A stretch of DNA of 32,987 nt, from contig JAJEHF010000134.1 in the NCBI GenBank assembly GCA_022823865.1, forward strand, positions 1 to 32,987, in the 5' to 3' direction. The notes under the pieces are model-generated. The model ran no database searches, had not been told where the DNA came from, and worked only from the letters and a program-made list of their open reading frames with translations. The DNA is from Bryobacterales bacterium (GTDB taxonomy: Bacteria > Acidobacteriota > Terriglobia > Bryobacterales > UBA6623). Position numbers and translations under genes: made by a program. Below, in pieces: positions 8,266 through 16,809 of the stretch (positions are counted from its first letter, which is position 1; each line of letters starts with the position of its first letter).

Positions 8266-9150
8266 CTAGTCCGTCTTCTTGATCTTGCGCTTGCCGGACA
8301 TGTCCCGGCGCTCGTTCTCGAGGTCGAACTCGAAATCTTCCATCAGCTCGGCAAGCTCCTCGTTCTCACGGTGGGGCTCGGCCCACTTGTCGGCCAAGTC
8401 GACCACGAACGTGCGCACTTTGGGCTCGTTGATGTTCTCGCGGTCAAACATGATCGCGATGTCCAGCAGGGTTCTGGCGATGCCGAAGCGAACCCGGTCC
8501 GCGCCAGCCTCGATCCCGCCGGAGGCCCCCGGGCCGAGATCGGCCACGTCCTTGCCCGTCAGGCCCGCGACTGCCAGGAAGATCCCGCGCGTCAAAGTCT
8601 GGCTCTCCATCGCGCCTCGGCGGGCGTCGACCTTGTTGCCACCCTCGACACTCGCCACCATGGGCGAGACCGACGCATTGCCATCCGGCAGCGGGAAGTC
8701 GAACATGACCGTCTGTTGCTCGCCAATCAGCTTTTCGAGATCGCCAACGTCTTCTGCGAAGTCGATCGCATGCACCTTGGTGCGCCGCCGATATTCGCTG
8801 ACCAACGGCTGGAAGTCCTCGATCACGGCGTCATTCGCTTCCATGCCGGCGGCGAAGGCGTCCGACAGCTCGTCGTAGCCGTAAGCCAAGCCTGCCCGCA
8901 GAGCTGCCAGCCACAGCGTGGCCTTGGTGCCGGCATCGCCCGGCGCCCCGGCTGCCTCGGTGAGCTGCTCCACGGTCTTCGGGTAATCGCCTATGGCGAG
9001 ATTGTCCACGGCGGCTTGCACAAGCCACTCTGGCGTACCTTGGCGCGGACCCGCAGGTTCGCCCGAGCAGGACAGCCCCAGCAAGCCGACTAGGGCCAGT
9101 GTCAATCCCAGATGGATCGGCGAATTGGAACGGTAGTAGCGTTGCAACAT
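8266..9150 (-). CDS. lipid-anchored or secreted protein of unknown function
   Basis: The ATG at 9150 has a strong GAGGAGG 8 nt upstream, which decides the start over an in-frame extension to 9228. The 294-residue product has a short basic N-terminus, a hydrophobic core and GLLGLSC ending at Cys28. This is close to a lipobox, although position -3 is Gly, so lipid attachment is likely but not certain. The rest is soluble and alpha-helical in character, with TPEWLVQAAVDNLAIGDYPKT near the mature start, resembling a helical repeat, and a very acidic/basic C-terminus ending in KRKIKKTD. I do not recognise the family. It lies upstream of the sulfatase on the same strand and diverges from mobA, but the 117-nt gap to the sulfatase start does not prove an operon. 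Confidence 0.75.
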   Translation of the reverse strand: MLQRYYRSNSPIHLGLTLALVGLLGLSCSGEPAGPRQGTPEWLVQAAVDNLAIGDYPKTVEQLTEAAGAPGDAGTKATLWLAALRAGLAYGYDELSDAFAAGMEANDAVIEDFQPLVSEYRRRTKVHAIDFAEDVGDLEKLIGEQQTVMFDFPLPDGNASVSPMVASVEGGNKVDARRGAMESQTLTRGIFLAVAGLTGKDVADLGPGASGGIEAGADRVRFGIARTLLDIAIMFDRENINEPKVRTFVVDLADKWAEPHRENEELAELMEDFEFDLENERRDMSGKRKIKKTD

Positions 9151-9158
9151 GTGCGATA

Positions 9159-9165
9159 CCTCCTC
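9159..9165 (-). promoter_or_regulatory. strong Shine-Dalgarno site
   Basis: GAGGAGG on the minus strand lies 8 nt before ATG 9150. It is one of the few canonical ribosome-binding sites in the window and fixes the start of the lipoprotein-like gene. Confidence 0.75.
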
Positions 9166-9247
9166 TTCGCGCATAAGTCTCTCAATTCGCCAATGGGATT
9201 GCAACCCCTTTTCCGCGATCCCCGGCACGACGGAAGGAGCGGTCCGC

Positions 9248-9253
9248 TATGAT
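9248..9253 (+). promoter_or_regulatory. -10 box (TATGAT) upstream of mobA
   Basis: TATGAT in the context GCTATGAT lies 36 nt before GTG 9290. The same GCTATGAT context recurs upstream of both SMP-30-like genes, and bare TATGAT lies upstream of 11137 and 19814. No clear -35 is seen. Confidence 0.35.
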
Positions 9254-9289
9254 TCAACCCTTGTGGCGTCGGCGGGCTCAGGGCGGAAG

Positions 9290-9850
9290 GTGATCGAGGC
9301 CTCGGGCTACGTTCTGGTCGGCGGTCAGAGCTCCCGCTTCGGCTCTCCCAAGGCGCTGCACTTGTTGAACGGTCGCGCGCTGGCATTGCGCGTCGCCGAA
9401 GCTCTCGCCAGCCGCGTGACGGGGGTCACGCTGGTCGGCGATCCGGACCTGTACGCGCCGCTGGGAATGCCCGTGATCGCGGATCGAATCGAGCGAGCCG
9501 GGCCATTGGCTGGTATCGTGGCGGCCCTGCATCACAGTCCGCAAAGGTGGTGCATCGTAGCCGCTTGCGACATGCCGTTCGCCAGCGCGGGCGTGGTAGA
9601 CCAGCTGCTGGGCGCGGCGGGCACCGCCAGCGTCGATGCGATCGTTCCGCAGACGCCGGACGGGCGGCTGCAGCCGCTGTTCGCAGCCTATGCCAAGTCC
9701 GGGCTGGCGGCCCTGGAGCAGGCGCTGCTGCGCGGCACGCGGAAGCTTACCGACGCCCTGGACTGCGTGAGCTGGGCGAAGCTGCCCGTCGATGACGCGC
9801 GGTCGTTCGCGAACGTCAACCGGCCGGGCGACCTGCCGGTGGCGGATTGA
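9290..9850 (+). CDS. mobA: molybdenum cofactor guanylyltransferase (MobA-like)
   Basis: MobA transfers GMP from GTP to molybdopterin to make the guanine-dinucleotide form of the cofactor in the cytosol. From GTG 9290 the protein has 186 residues, close to the family's usual 190-200. GGQSSRFGSPK (11-21) is the nucleotide-binding GxSxRxGxxK signature, and ACDMPF (92-97) supplies the metal-binding Asp. GPLAGI and the QPLFAAY segment are also typical. A longer frame to 9149 lacks homology and overlaps the divergent gene; GGCGGAAG before the GTG may be a weak ribosome-binding site. It converges with the aminotransferase gene (10-nt gap). No other cofactor-synthesis gene is nearby. A CTP-type relative (MocA) or a general nucleotidyltransferase is the alternative. 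Confidence 0.8.
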   Translation: MIEASGYVLVGGQSSRFGSPKALHLLNGRALALRVAEALASRVTGVTLVGDPDLYAPLGMPVIADRIERAGPLAGIVAALHHSPQRWCIVAACDMPFASAGVVDQLLGAAGTASVDAIVPQTPDGRLQPLFAAYAKSGLAALEQALLRGTRKLTDALDCVSWAKLPVDDARSFANVNRPGDLPVAD

Positions 9851-9860
9851 GCAGGACCGC

Positions 9861-11012
9861 TCAACCCGCGAGTGCGCCAGACAGCCTGTCCAAGTCCCCA
9901 GCATTGTTGAAGAAATGGGGCGAGACGCGCAGATTGCCCTGGCGGACCGAGACCACGACTCTCGCGTCTTCGAGGCGCTGGCGCAGGGCCGCACTGTCGC
10001 GCTGGCGGAACGCGGCCGTCACGATCTGCGACCCGCCGTCCCCGTCGGCACCGGAACTCAAGACTCCTCCGTGCGCGGCCAGGATGTCTCGGCATTGCCG
10101 GGCCAGACCCAAGACGCGCCGTTCAATGGACTCCTGGCCGCAATCTAGGATCAGATCCAAGCTGGCCTCGAGGGCGAAAAGCGGCGCGAAGGCTTGGACT
10201 CCCCCCTCGTACATCGACGCCTCTTGAGGCAAGACAGGTCGTCCGTGGTGCAGACTCTCGAAGTCCCGCCAATCCCGGTGGCTGCGCCAGCTAACAATGC
10301 TCGGCGCGAGCCAAGCCCGCGTCGCGGCGGGCACATAGGCGAAGCCCGCTCCTGCCGGAGCCATCAGCCACTTGTACCCGTGCACGACGAGGAAATCAAC
10401 GGGCATTGAGCTAAGGTCCAAGCGCAAGGCTCCAATGGATTGGGTCGCATCGACACACAGCAAGACACCCCTGCGGCGGAGCTCGGGAGCCAGTGCAGCC
10501 AGAGGTGCTCGCAGCCCATTCGAGTAGTTCACCGAGCTGAGGAGTACCAGCCGCGCGCGCGGGCTGATGGCGTCGAGAACCCGATCCGGATCCAAGGCAC
10601 CGGCAGGCGTGGGCAGCGCCCGAAAGCGCACGCCCTTGCTGTCCAGCAGGCTGGGAGCGTACAGGTTGTTCGGGAACTCGTGCTGGAAGCTGATGACCTC
10701 GTCACCGGCGCGCCAATCGATTCCCTGCAGCAACCACGCCAAGCCGGCTCCGGCACTTGGACAGAACGCGATGTCGTCCGCCCCGGCTCCGATCAGGCGG
10801 GCAATCTTGCCTCGAATCCCGTCGAGGCGGTCGAACCATGTCGGGAAGTCGAGCGCGGCCGACTCGTCACGGGCACGGAGGTGGTCGCTGATCGCCTGGA
10901 CACCGGTCGAGGGGATCGGACCGAATGCGGCCGTATTGAGGTGCGCCCATGAATTCAGCACCGGGAACAATTCGCGCAGGGCGGCCCAGTCAGGCTCGTG
11001 CATCGAGGTCAT
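9861..11012 (-). CDS. PLP-dependent class V aminotransferase
   Basis: Starting at the ATG at 11012 the protein has 383 residues. HLNTAAFGPIP near the N-terminus is the class V opening. CVDATQSIG carries the PLP-ring-stacking Asp (about residue 188), and HGYKWLMAP contains the Schiff-base lysine (about residue 214) in the HKW/YKW context of the isopenicillin-N-epimerase / cysteine-desulfurase-like subgroup. There is no conserved cysteine loop of IscS/SufS, so it is not an obvious desulfurase. An AAGGAT before the ATG may be the ribosome-binding site. In-frame codons continue upstream to 11048 but include no better start. The substrate is unknown. It is convergent with mobA and divergent from the Tat-exported protein at 11137. 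Confidence 0.85.
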   Translation of the reverse strand: MTSMHEPDWAALRELFPVLNSWAHLNTAAFGPIPSTGVQAISDHLRARDESAALDFPTWFDRLDGIRGKIARLIGAGADDIAFCPSAGAGLAWLLQGIDWRAGDEVISFQHEFPNNLYAPSLLDSKGVRFRALPTPAGALDPDRVLDAISPRARLVLLSSVNYSNGLRAPLAALAPELRRRGVLLCVDATQSIGALRLDLSSMPVDFLVVHGYKWLMAPAGAGFAYVPAATRAWLAPSIVSWRSHRDWRDFESLHHGRPVLPQEASMYEGGVQAFAPLFALEASLDLILDCGQESIERRVLGLARQCRDILAAHGGVLSSGADGDGGSQIVTAAFRQRDSAALRQRLEDARVVVSVRQGNLRVSPHFFNNAGDLDRLSGALAG

Positions 11013-11102
11013 ATCCTTATTCAAAGCCAAGAACCCGGGCCGCCGCACGGAGCGCCAAGCGCCTCAGCGTCCCGGGGCGGGCGGAGCCTAGCGGAGAAAC
11101 GA

Positions 11103-11108
11103 TATGAT
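11103..11108 (+). promoter_or_regulatory. -10 box (TATGAT) upstream of the Tat substrate gene
   Basis: TATGAT lies 28 nt before ATG 11137. It overlaps an in-frame alternative start at 11104, which argues for the downstream start. No clear -35 is seen. Confidence 0.35.
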
Positions 11109-11136
11109 TGCGTCACGTGGAGGGCGCCGCGGCGCG

Positions 11137-12279
11137 ATGTCAGTGACGCGAAGGCAGGTGTTGTCCTCAGTTTTGGGGCTGAGTGCAGTTGCCGATGCTG
11201 CTGCGGGCAGCCGCACCACGCAGGCGAGCCCAGCAGGATTCTTCACTCTCGACCGACGTGACGAGCGCTGGTGGCTGGTCACCCCCCAGGGGCAGCCGTT
11301 CTTCTCGCTGGGCCTGAATCACATCGATCCTGCCAGCCTGCACTACCCGGAGAATATCCACATCTGGCGGGAGAAATACGGCGGCAGCACAGTCCGCTGG
11401 ATCCAAGAATCGGTCGCCCCCAACCTCAATCGCTGGGGCTTCAATACCGTTGGCTGGGTGCAAGAGGTGACCGTGCGCAAGTGGCGACACTCGCGCCCGT
11501 TTACCAACGACGAGTACCGCGCCCTCGGCATGCCGTTCTGTCACTTGCTTCCGTTCATGGAATCGCACCAGTGGGAGCAGCACACCCGTCACTTCGACTT
11601 CCGCAGCCGCGAATGGGAGGAGTGGGCCGAATACGTGGCACGCTCGCATTGCGCGGAGCTGAGCGAAGACCGCAACTTGATCGGCTACTTCTACAGCGAC
11701 TGCCCCACCTGGACGCACGAGCGGCCGGAAAACGCCTGGCGGGGCCCGATCTTCGATCCCGAGTTGCTGGGCAGCCCGGCCGGGCGCAGGGAACTCGCGG
11801 AACTGGCGCTGCGCTACTACCGCACGACGCACGACGCGGTCCGCCGCCACGACCCGCGCCACCTGATCCTCGGGGACCGCTACGAAGCCAACGCCCCGCT
11901 CGCAATGGAAGTCGTCGAAGCCGCCCTGGGGTACGTGGACGTGCTCTCGTTCCAAGATTTCCGGAGCCCTGGGCAGCACCTGTCGCAGTGGCACTCCAAG
12001 ACCGGCAAGCCGGTCTTGCTGGCCGATGCCGCCGGCATCGAGCGTCCGGCGCCGGTAGAGGGATTCGTGCCCAACAACGGCCGGTGGTATGCCGACGTGC
12101 TGGAAGAGCTGCGCCGGAATCCGGGTTGCGTCGGCTTTCATCTGTGTGGCGCCTACCAGCGCAACAAGGCCCGTCGGCGCGGACTGCTGGACGAGCTCGA
12201 GAGACCCGACGAGGCCCAGCTGGCGCTGATCGCGGAGGCCAACCGACAAACATCCCAATGGGTACGGGACCAATCCTGA
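11137..12279 (+). CDS. Tat-exported TIM-barrel-like (agarase/glycosidase-like) protein
   Basis: The product (380 residues from ATG 11137) begins MSVTRRQVLSSVLGLSA, a twin-arginine signal with the RR pair at residues 5-6, a hydrophobic core and an Ala-rich cleavage region; the Tat genes lie about 4 kb downstream. The mature part reads like a (beta/alpha)8 glycosidase clan protein: PFFSLGLNHID, LNRWGFNTVG, LIGYFYSDCPTW and VLSFQDF resemble beta-strand ends of agarase-like families. The expected Glu acid/base and nucleophile pair is not clear; YFYSDCP replaces the more common Glu-containing motif. A secreted carbohydrate-active role is likely, with substrate unknown. It is followed by the TRAP permease gene after 108 nt on the same strand. 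Confidence 0.65.
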   Translation: MSVTRRQVLSSVLGLSAVADAAAGSRTTQASPAGFFTLDRRDERWWLVTPQGQPFFSLGLNHIDPASLHYPENIHIWREKYGGSTVRWIQESVAPNLNRWGFNTVGWVQEVTVRKWRHSRPFTNDEYRALGMPFCHLLPFMESHQWEQHTRHFDFRSREWEEWAEYVARSHCAELSEDRNLIGYFYSDCPTWTHERPENAWRGPIFDPELLGSPAGRRELAELALRYYRTTHDAVRRHDPRHLILGDRYEANAPLAMEVVEAALGYVDVLSFQDFRSPGQHLSQWHSKTGKPVLLADAAGIERPAPVEGFVPNNGRWYADVLEELRRNPGCVGFHLCGAYQRNKARRRGLLDELERPDEAQLALIAEANRQTSQWVRDQS

Positions 12280-12387
12280 GATCACAGCCTTCGCGGTGTC
12301 GACCATCCCGTCCCGGCGCGGCGCTATACACTGAGTTGATTCGGTTCCGCGGCGCGCGGGCCAGGCCATCGGCGGTTCCAAGAGTCC

Positions 12388-14217
12388 ATGGGAGAAGTCG
12401 TCGCTACGCCGAGCGAAAACACAGACACCGCGGTGCGCCCATGGCACCGGGCCGAGAATGCGCTCGCTGGCGCTCTGCTAGGGCTTACAGCTCTACTGCC
12501 CCTGGCGGAGGGCGCTGGACGCCTGGTGGGAGTCGGGAACCTGATCCCCGGGTCCATTCCCCTAGTCCAGCATCTGACGCTCCTCATTGCGGTCGTCGGC
12601 GGGGCGATCGCGGCGCGTGACCGCAAGCTGCTCGCTCTTTCGACCGCGACGTTTCTGCCGGAGCGCCTCAAGCAGCCGGCCCAGGTCGTGTCGGCCATGG
12701 TCGGCGTGGCCGTGTGCACCTGTCTGGCCTACGGTTCGTGGACGTTCGCCGCGGTCGAACGCGAGGCGGGCGACATCGTGGCGTTCGGCCTTCCGGTATG
12801 GGTCTTCGTGTGGGCCATGGCGCCGGGATTCGCAGCCCTTGGACTGCGCATGGCTTGGAGCAGTTCGCCGTCGCTGGCCGGCAGGGCAATCTCCCTGTCT
12901 GGCGTGATCGTTCCGGTCGCGCTCGCATCGTGGGAATCCCTCGGCGAGCTGCCGCTCCTGCAGTACGGGGCCCTGGCGCTGCTGGGGAGCGCCGTGCTGG
13001 GCATGCCGATCTTCGCGGTCATCGGCGGCCTCGCCGCGCTGCTCTTCTGGTACGAGTACACGCCAGTGACGGCGGTGCCGCTGGCCGCCTACCAGCTCTC
13101 CGGGCAGCCCCTGCTGCCGGCCATCCCGCTGTTCACATTGGGCGGCTACATCCTGGCGGAGGGCGGCGCCAGCCAACGCTTGGTGCGCGTATTCTCGACC
13201 TGGCTCGGATGGCTGCCGGGCGGCTTGGCGGTCACCACTACGGTGGCATTCGCCTTCTTCACATCGTTTACGGGAGCCTCCGGCGTCACGATCCTCTCGC
13301 TGGGCGGATTGATCCTCCCGGTGCTGGTCAAGTCGCGCTATTCGCGGGAGTTCTCGCTGGGCCTGATGACCGCCTCGGGATCCATCGGGCTGCTCTTCCC
13401 GCCGAGCCTAGCAGTCATCCTCTACGGCGTCTACTCCAGGACGCCGCTCAACGAGCTGTTTCTCGGCGGGCTGATTCCGGGCTGCCTGCTGGTCGGGCTG
13501 GTCGCCGCATGGGGCGTGCGCCACGGGCGCATCGCCGAGCGCGGGCAGCGCAAGTTCGAGCCGGCCAAGGCGCGCGCGGCGATGCGCGAAGCCAAGTGGG
13601 AGCTACTCCTGCCGCTGGTCGTGATCGGCGGCATCTTCAGCGGCATCGCGACACTGGTCGAGGCCGCGGCGGTGACGGTGTTGTACGCCTTCGTGGTCGA
13701 GTGTTTCGTCTATCGCGACCTTTCCCTACGGACAGGGGTGCCGAAGCTGGCGGTGGAATGCTGCACGCTGGTCGGCGGCGTGCTGCTGATCCTCGGCGTC
13801 GCTCTGGGCTTCACGAACTACGTGATCGACGCGCAAGTGCCCGACCTCGCACTCGAGTGGGTCCAGTCACACATCGAATCGAAGCTTGTCTTCCTGCTAG
13901 CGCTGAACATCCTCCTGCTCATAGTGGGCTGCATGATGGACATCTTCTCGGCGATCTTGGTGGTCGTGCCCCTGATCGCGCCGATGGCGGCGGCCTACGG
14001 GGTCGATCCGGTGCATTTGGGGATCATATTCCTTGCGAATCTCGAGCTCGGCTACCTGACGCCTCCAGTGGGGATGAACCTGTTCCTGGCCTCGTACCGC
14101 TTCGGCATACCGCTGACGAAGGTCTACCGATCCGTGCTGCCGTTTCTGCTGATCTTGTTCGGCGGGGTGTTGCTGATCACCTACCTGCCGTTCCTGACGC
14201 TGGCACTGGTGCGCTAG
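12388..14217 (+). CDS. fused TRAP transporter permease (DctQ-DctM)
   Basis: The 609-residue membrane protein joins a small DctQ-like part (about residues 20-190, four hydrophobic helices) to a DctM-like large permease (about 195-609, about 12 helices). The DctM part has FFTSFTGASGVTILSLGGL, resembling the substrate-gate region, and LMTASGSIGLLFPPS and LGYLTPPVGMNLFLASY, which are hallmarks of the family. TRAP systems import organic acids with sodium and need a periplasmic binding protein (DctP). None is encoded next to this gene, so the substrate cannot be inferred. A possible -10 (TATACA near 12325) lies about 58 nt upstream. The ATG at 12388 fits the cytosolic N-terminus. ispG follows 42 nt downstream. 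Confidence 0.9.
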   Translation: MGEVVATPSENTDTAVRPWHRAENALAGALLGLTALLPLAEGAGRLVGVGNLIPGSIPLVQHLTLLIAVVGGAIAARDRKLLALSTATFLPERLKQPAQVVSAMVGVAVCTCLAYGSWTFAAVEREAGDIVAFGLPVWVFVWAMAPGFAALGLRMAWSSSPSLAGRAISLSGVIVPVALASWESLGELPLLQYGALALLGSAVLGMPIFAVIGGLAALLFWYEYTPVTAVPLAAYQLSGQPLLPAIPLFTLGGYILAEGGASQRLVRVFSTWLGWLPGGLAVTTTVAFAFFTSFTGASGVTILSLGGLILPVLVKSRYSREFSLGLMTASGSIGLLFPPSLAVILYGVYSRTPLNELFLGGLIPGCLLVGLVAAWGVRHGRIAERGQRKFEPAKARAAMREAKWELLLPLVVIGGIFSGIATLVEAAAVTVLYAFVVECFVYRDLSLRTGVPKLAVECCTLVGGVLLILGVALGFTNYVIDAQVPDLALEWVQSHIESKLVFLLALNILLLIVGCMMDIFSAILVVVPLIAPMAAAYGVDPVHLGIIFLANLELGYLTPPVGMNLFLASYRFGIPLTKVYRSVLPFLLILFGGVLLITYLPFLTLALVR

Positions 14218-14225
14218 CGACTTGC

Positions 14226-14231
14226 TAGACT
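14226..14231 (+). promoter_or_regulatory. possible -10 (TAGACT) before ispG
   Basis: TAGACT lies 28 nt before ATG 14260 in the short gap after the TRAP permease gene. It could give ispG its own promoter. The -35 is not evident. Confidence 0.25.
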
Positions 14232-14259
14232 CAAGGACAAGCGGCGCGCCCGCGGCCCG

Positions 14260-15498
14260 ATGGCAAGCCCCCGACGGCACACGACTGCCTGCGATGTGAG
14301 CGGCGTCCTGATCGGCGCCGACCATCCGGTCGTGGTGCAGTCGATGACCAACACCGACACTGCCGACAGCGCAGCTACCGTCAACCAAGTCCTTGCACTA
14401 GCCCAGTCCGGATCGGAGCTGGTGCGCGTGACAGTGAACCACGACAAGGCCGCCCAGGCCGTGCCGGGCATCGTGCAGACCCTGCGCGATTTCGGCTGCG
14501 AAGTGCCGGTCGTGGGGGACTTCCACTACAACGGGCACATCCTGCTCAAGCAGTACCCCGACTGCGCCAAGGCGCTGGCGAAGTACCGCATCAACCCGGG
14601 CAACGTGAACATCGGCAAGCGGCACGACGACAACTTCCGCACGATGATCGAGGCCGCGATCGAGCACGGCAAGCCCGTGCGGATCGGCGTGAACTGGGGC
14701 TCGCTGGACCAGCAGCTGCTGACCAGCCAGATGGACGCGAACGCCAAGCGGGCGAAACCCCTGAGCGCAGCCGAGGTGATGTACGAAACGATCGTGCTGA
14801 GCGCGCTGCGGTCCGCCGAAGCGGCCGAGGGCTACGGACTTGGGCACGACCGCATCATCCTAAGCGCCAAGGTCTCCGACGTGCAGGACCTGATCGCGGT
14901 CTACCGCGCCCTGGCGCTACGCTGCGACTACCCCCTCCACCTCGGCCTGACCGAGGCTGGAATGGGCAACAAGGGCGTGGTGGCGTCTACGGCCGGCATG
15001 GCGGTGCTGTTGCAGGAGGGGATCGGAGACACCATCCGGGTTTCGCTGACGCCCCGTCCGGGCGGCGACCGCTGCGAGGAGGTCGAGGTCGCCAAGCAGA
15101 TGCTGCAGGCGCTTGACATCCGGCACTTCACGCCGCAAGTCACCGCCTGCCCGGGATGCGGGCGCACCACCAGCACGTTCTTCCAAGAAATGGCAGAGGA
15201 GATCCAGGCCTACCTGGGTGCCAAGATGCCGGAGTGGAAGGGCGAATACGAGGGAGTCGAGAGCATGAGCGTGGCCGTGATGGGCTGCATCGTCAACGGC
15301 CCCGGGGAGTCCAAGTACGCCGATATCGGGATCTCGCTGCCCGGCACCTTCGAAGAGCCGGTGGCGCCGGTCTACGTGGACGGGCGCCTGCACCGCACCT
15401 TGCGCGGCGATCGCATCGTAGCCGAATTCATCGAGATTCTCGATGCCTACGTAGACTCCCGCTACGCTGCCCGTCCGGCACCGGCCGCGGTGCAATAG
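14260..15498 (+). CDS. ispG: 4-hydroxy-3-methylbut-2-enyl diphosphate synthase (IspG/GcpE)
   Basis: IspG converts MEcPP to HMBPP in the penultimate step of the MEP isoprenoid pathway, using a [4Fe-4S] cluster in the cytosol. The 412-residue length fits the bacterial single-domain-insert form. The N-terminal TIM barrel has VQSMTNTDT (26-34), NPGNVNIG (112-119) and [10 protein letters not shown]. The cluster ligands are Cys297 and Cys300 in CPGCGRTT and Cys343 in [10 protein letters not shown], with the conserved Glu350 acting as fourth ligand. Every key residue is present. It converges with tatC with a 15-nt gap. Other MEP genes are not in the window. Confidence 0.97.
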   Translation: MASPRRHTTACDVSGVLIGADHPVVVQSMTNTDTADSAATVNQVLALAQSGSELVRVTVNHDKAAQAVPGIVQTLRDFGCEVPVVGDFHYNGHILLKQYPDCAKALAKYRINPGNVNIGKRHDDNFRTMIEAAIEHGKPVRIGVNWGSLDQQLLTSQMDANAKRAKPLSAAEVMYETIVLSALRSAEAAEGYGLGHDRIILSAKVSDVQDLIAVYRALALRCDYPLHLGLTEAGMGNKGVVASTAGMAVLLQEGIGDTIRVSLTPRPGGDRCEEVEVAKQMLQALDIRHFTPQVTACPGCGRTTSTFFQEMAEEIQAYLGAKMPEWKGEYEGVESMSVAVMGCIVNGPGESKYADIGISLPGTFEEPVAPVYVDGRLHRTLRGDRIVAEFIEILDAYVDSRYAARPAPAAVQ

Positions 15499-15513
15499 CA
15501 GCCGCTCCGGCGC

Positions 15514-16749
15514 CTACTGTCCTGGCGGGCCGGTCGGCCCGAACCACGGGAAGTCCGGTATCAGCCCGTAGCCGTGGGCGAAGTGCATGTAGGCGATGAT
15601 CGCCGCGATCAGCCCGAAGAACGCCAGCACCGACAGGCCGATGCGCAGCCACGGCAGCCGGCGGCCCTCGCGCCGCAGCACCAGCAGCCAGCTCGCTCCG
15701 ATGCCGACGAAGTAGAGCAGGATCATCGGCCCGGCGAAGAGCGTCATGGTGAGTGGATCGCCGGTCGGGGTGATGATCGCAGCGACGATGAACATCACCA
15801 GCACGGCGTAGCGCACGTTGCGCAGCAGGAAGCGCGGCGTGGTGAGTCGCAGCAGGGTGAAGAAGAAGATCAGCACGGGCAGCTGGAACACCAGCCCCAG
15901 GCCGATTTCGAGAATGATGAACGTGTTGAGGTAGTCGCTCACCGAGATGTACGGCTCGACCTCCTCCGTCACCGTCAGCAGGAACTGCAGGGTCACGCGC
16001 AGCGCCACGAAGTAGCAAAACACGCCGCCAAGGACAAACAGGCTGGCGGTAGTGAAGATGAACGGCAGCGCCCAGCGCTTTTCCTTCCTGTACAGGCCGG
16101 GGGCGATAAACTGCCAAGCTTGGTAGGTCAGCCAGGGAGCGCCGAGGAAGACCGCGGCCAGCAGCGGCACCTTGATGTACTGCACCTGAAACTGCTCAAG
16201 CGGGCGCGTGTTGATCATCTGGATCATCTCGCCGCCGGGGCCGGCAATGGCGCGTGCCGCGCCGCGGAACGGCTCGATGGCGAGCCGCAGCAGATCGTTG
16301 GCGAAGGCCAGGCAGAAGAGATAGACCACCAGCAGGCCGCCGAGCGCGCGCAGGATGCGCGTGCGCAATTCCTCGAGATGCTCCAAGAAGGACATGCGCG
16401 CCATGCCCTCTTCGTCGTCATCGTCATCGTCATCCCCACCGTCCCCGCCGTCGGTCGGAGGCGGTGGCGGAGCGGTGCCATCATCGGCAGCCGCCGACGG
16501 CTCGTCTCCCTCCTCGTCGCCCTCAGCAGCGGCGGGTGGGTCCGCATGCGGGTCGTCGTAGAGGTGATCGGATTCGTCGTGGTAGGGATCGTCGTAAAAG
16601 GACGTGTCCGAGCCGGACTCAGATGACTCCCCGGTATCGGGATGGCCGGAGCCTTGCGCGTCGGTACCGGAACCGGCCTCGGACTGCTGGCCATCCGAGC
16701 CGGTTGTTTCTGCGCCAGCGTCCTGCGTATTGCGATCTTCCGAATCCAT
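15514..16749 (-). CDS. tatC: Sec-independent protein translocase TatC with a long acidic N-terminal extension
   Basis: TatC is the polytopic receptor for twin-arginine signal peptides. The core begins at SFLEHLEELRTR (120-131), the conserved N-terminal segment that helps recognise the signal, and includes FIAPGLYRKEKRW and six hydrophobic helices. About 115 residues precede this core: an Asp/Glu/Ser/Pro-rich, low-complexity stretch with DDPYHDES and DHLYDDPHADPP segments, a proline run and seven consecutive Asp. An internal ATG just before the core (near 16404) could start a conventional protein. However, the long form starts 60 nt after tatA, and I recall similar extensions in Acidobacteriota. 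Two predicted Tat substrates are in this window (11137 and 31989). Confidence 0.95.
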   Translation of the reverse strand: MDSEDRNTQDAGAETTGSDGQQSEAGSGTDAQGSGHPDTGESSESGSDTSFYDDPYHDESDHLYDDPHADPPAAAEGDEEGDEPSAAADDGTAPPPPPTDGGDGGDDDDDDDEEGMARMSFLEHLEELRTRILRALGGLLVVYLFCLAFANDLLRLAIEPFRGAARAIAGPGGEMIQMINTRPLEQFQVQYIKVPLLAAVFLGAPWLTYQAWQFIAPGLYRKEKRWALPFIFTTASLFVLGGVFCYFVALRVTLQFLLTVTEEVEPYISVSDYLNTFIILEIGLGLVFQLPVLIFFFTLLRLTTPRFLLRNVRYAVLVMFIVAAIITPTGDPLTMTLFAGPMILLYFVGIGASWLLVLRREGRRLPWLRIGLSVLAFFGLIAAIIAYMHFAHGYGLIPDFPWFGPTGPPGQ

Positions 16750-16809
16750 GGAGCAATCCGACCCTTGCTTGGCTTCGAATCCTATTCAGAGAGATCGTGC
16801 TAGCAGCTC

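Noticed and set aside
11167..12447. 426-codon minus-strand open frame opposite the Tat-exported protein
   Set aside because: No domain or signal; the plus strand carries a twin-arginine signal and coherent strand motifs.
16427..16560. Asp-codon-rich repeat in tatC considered as a microsatellite or regulatory repeat
   Set aside because: It reads in frame as the acidic extension of TatC with mixed GAT/GAC codons, so coding explains it.
15574..16626. 350-codon plus-strand open frame opposite tatC
   Set aside because: Composition is dominated by Gln/Glu/His/Arg, and tatC on the other strand has conserved motifs and six helices.
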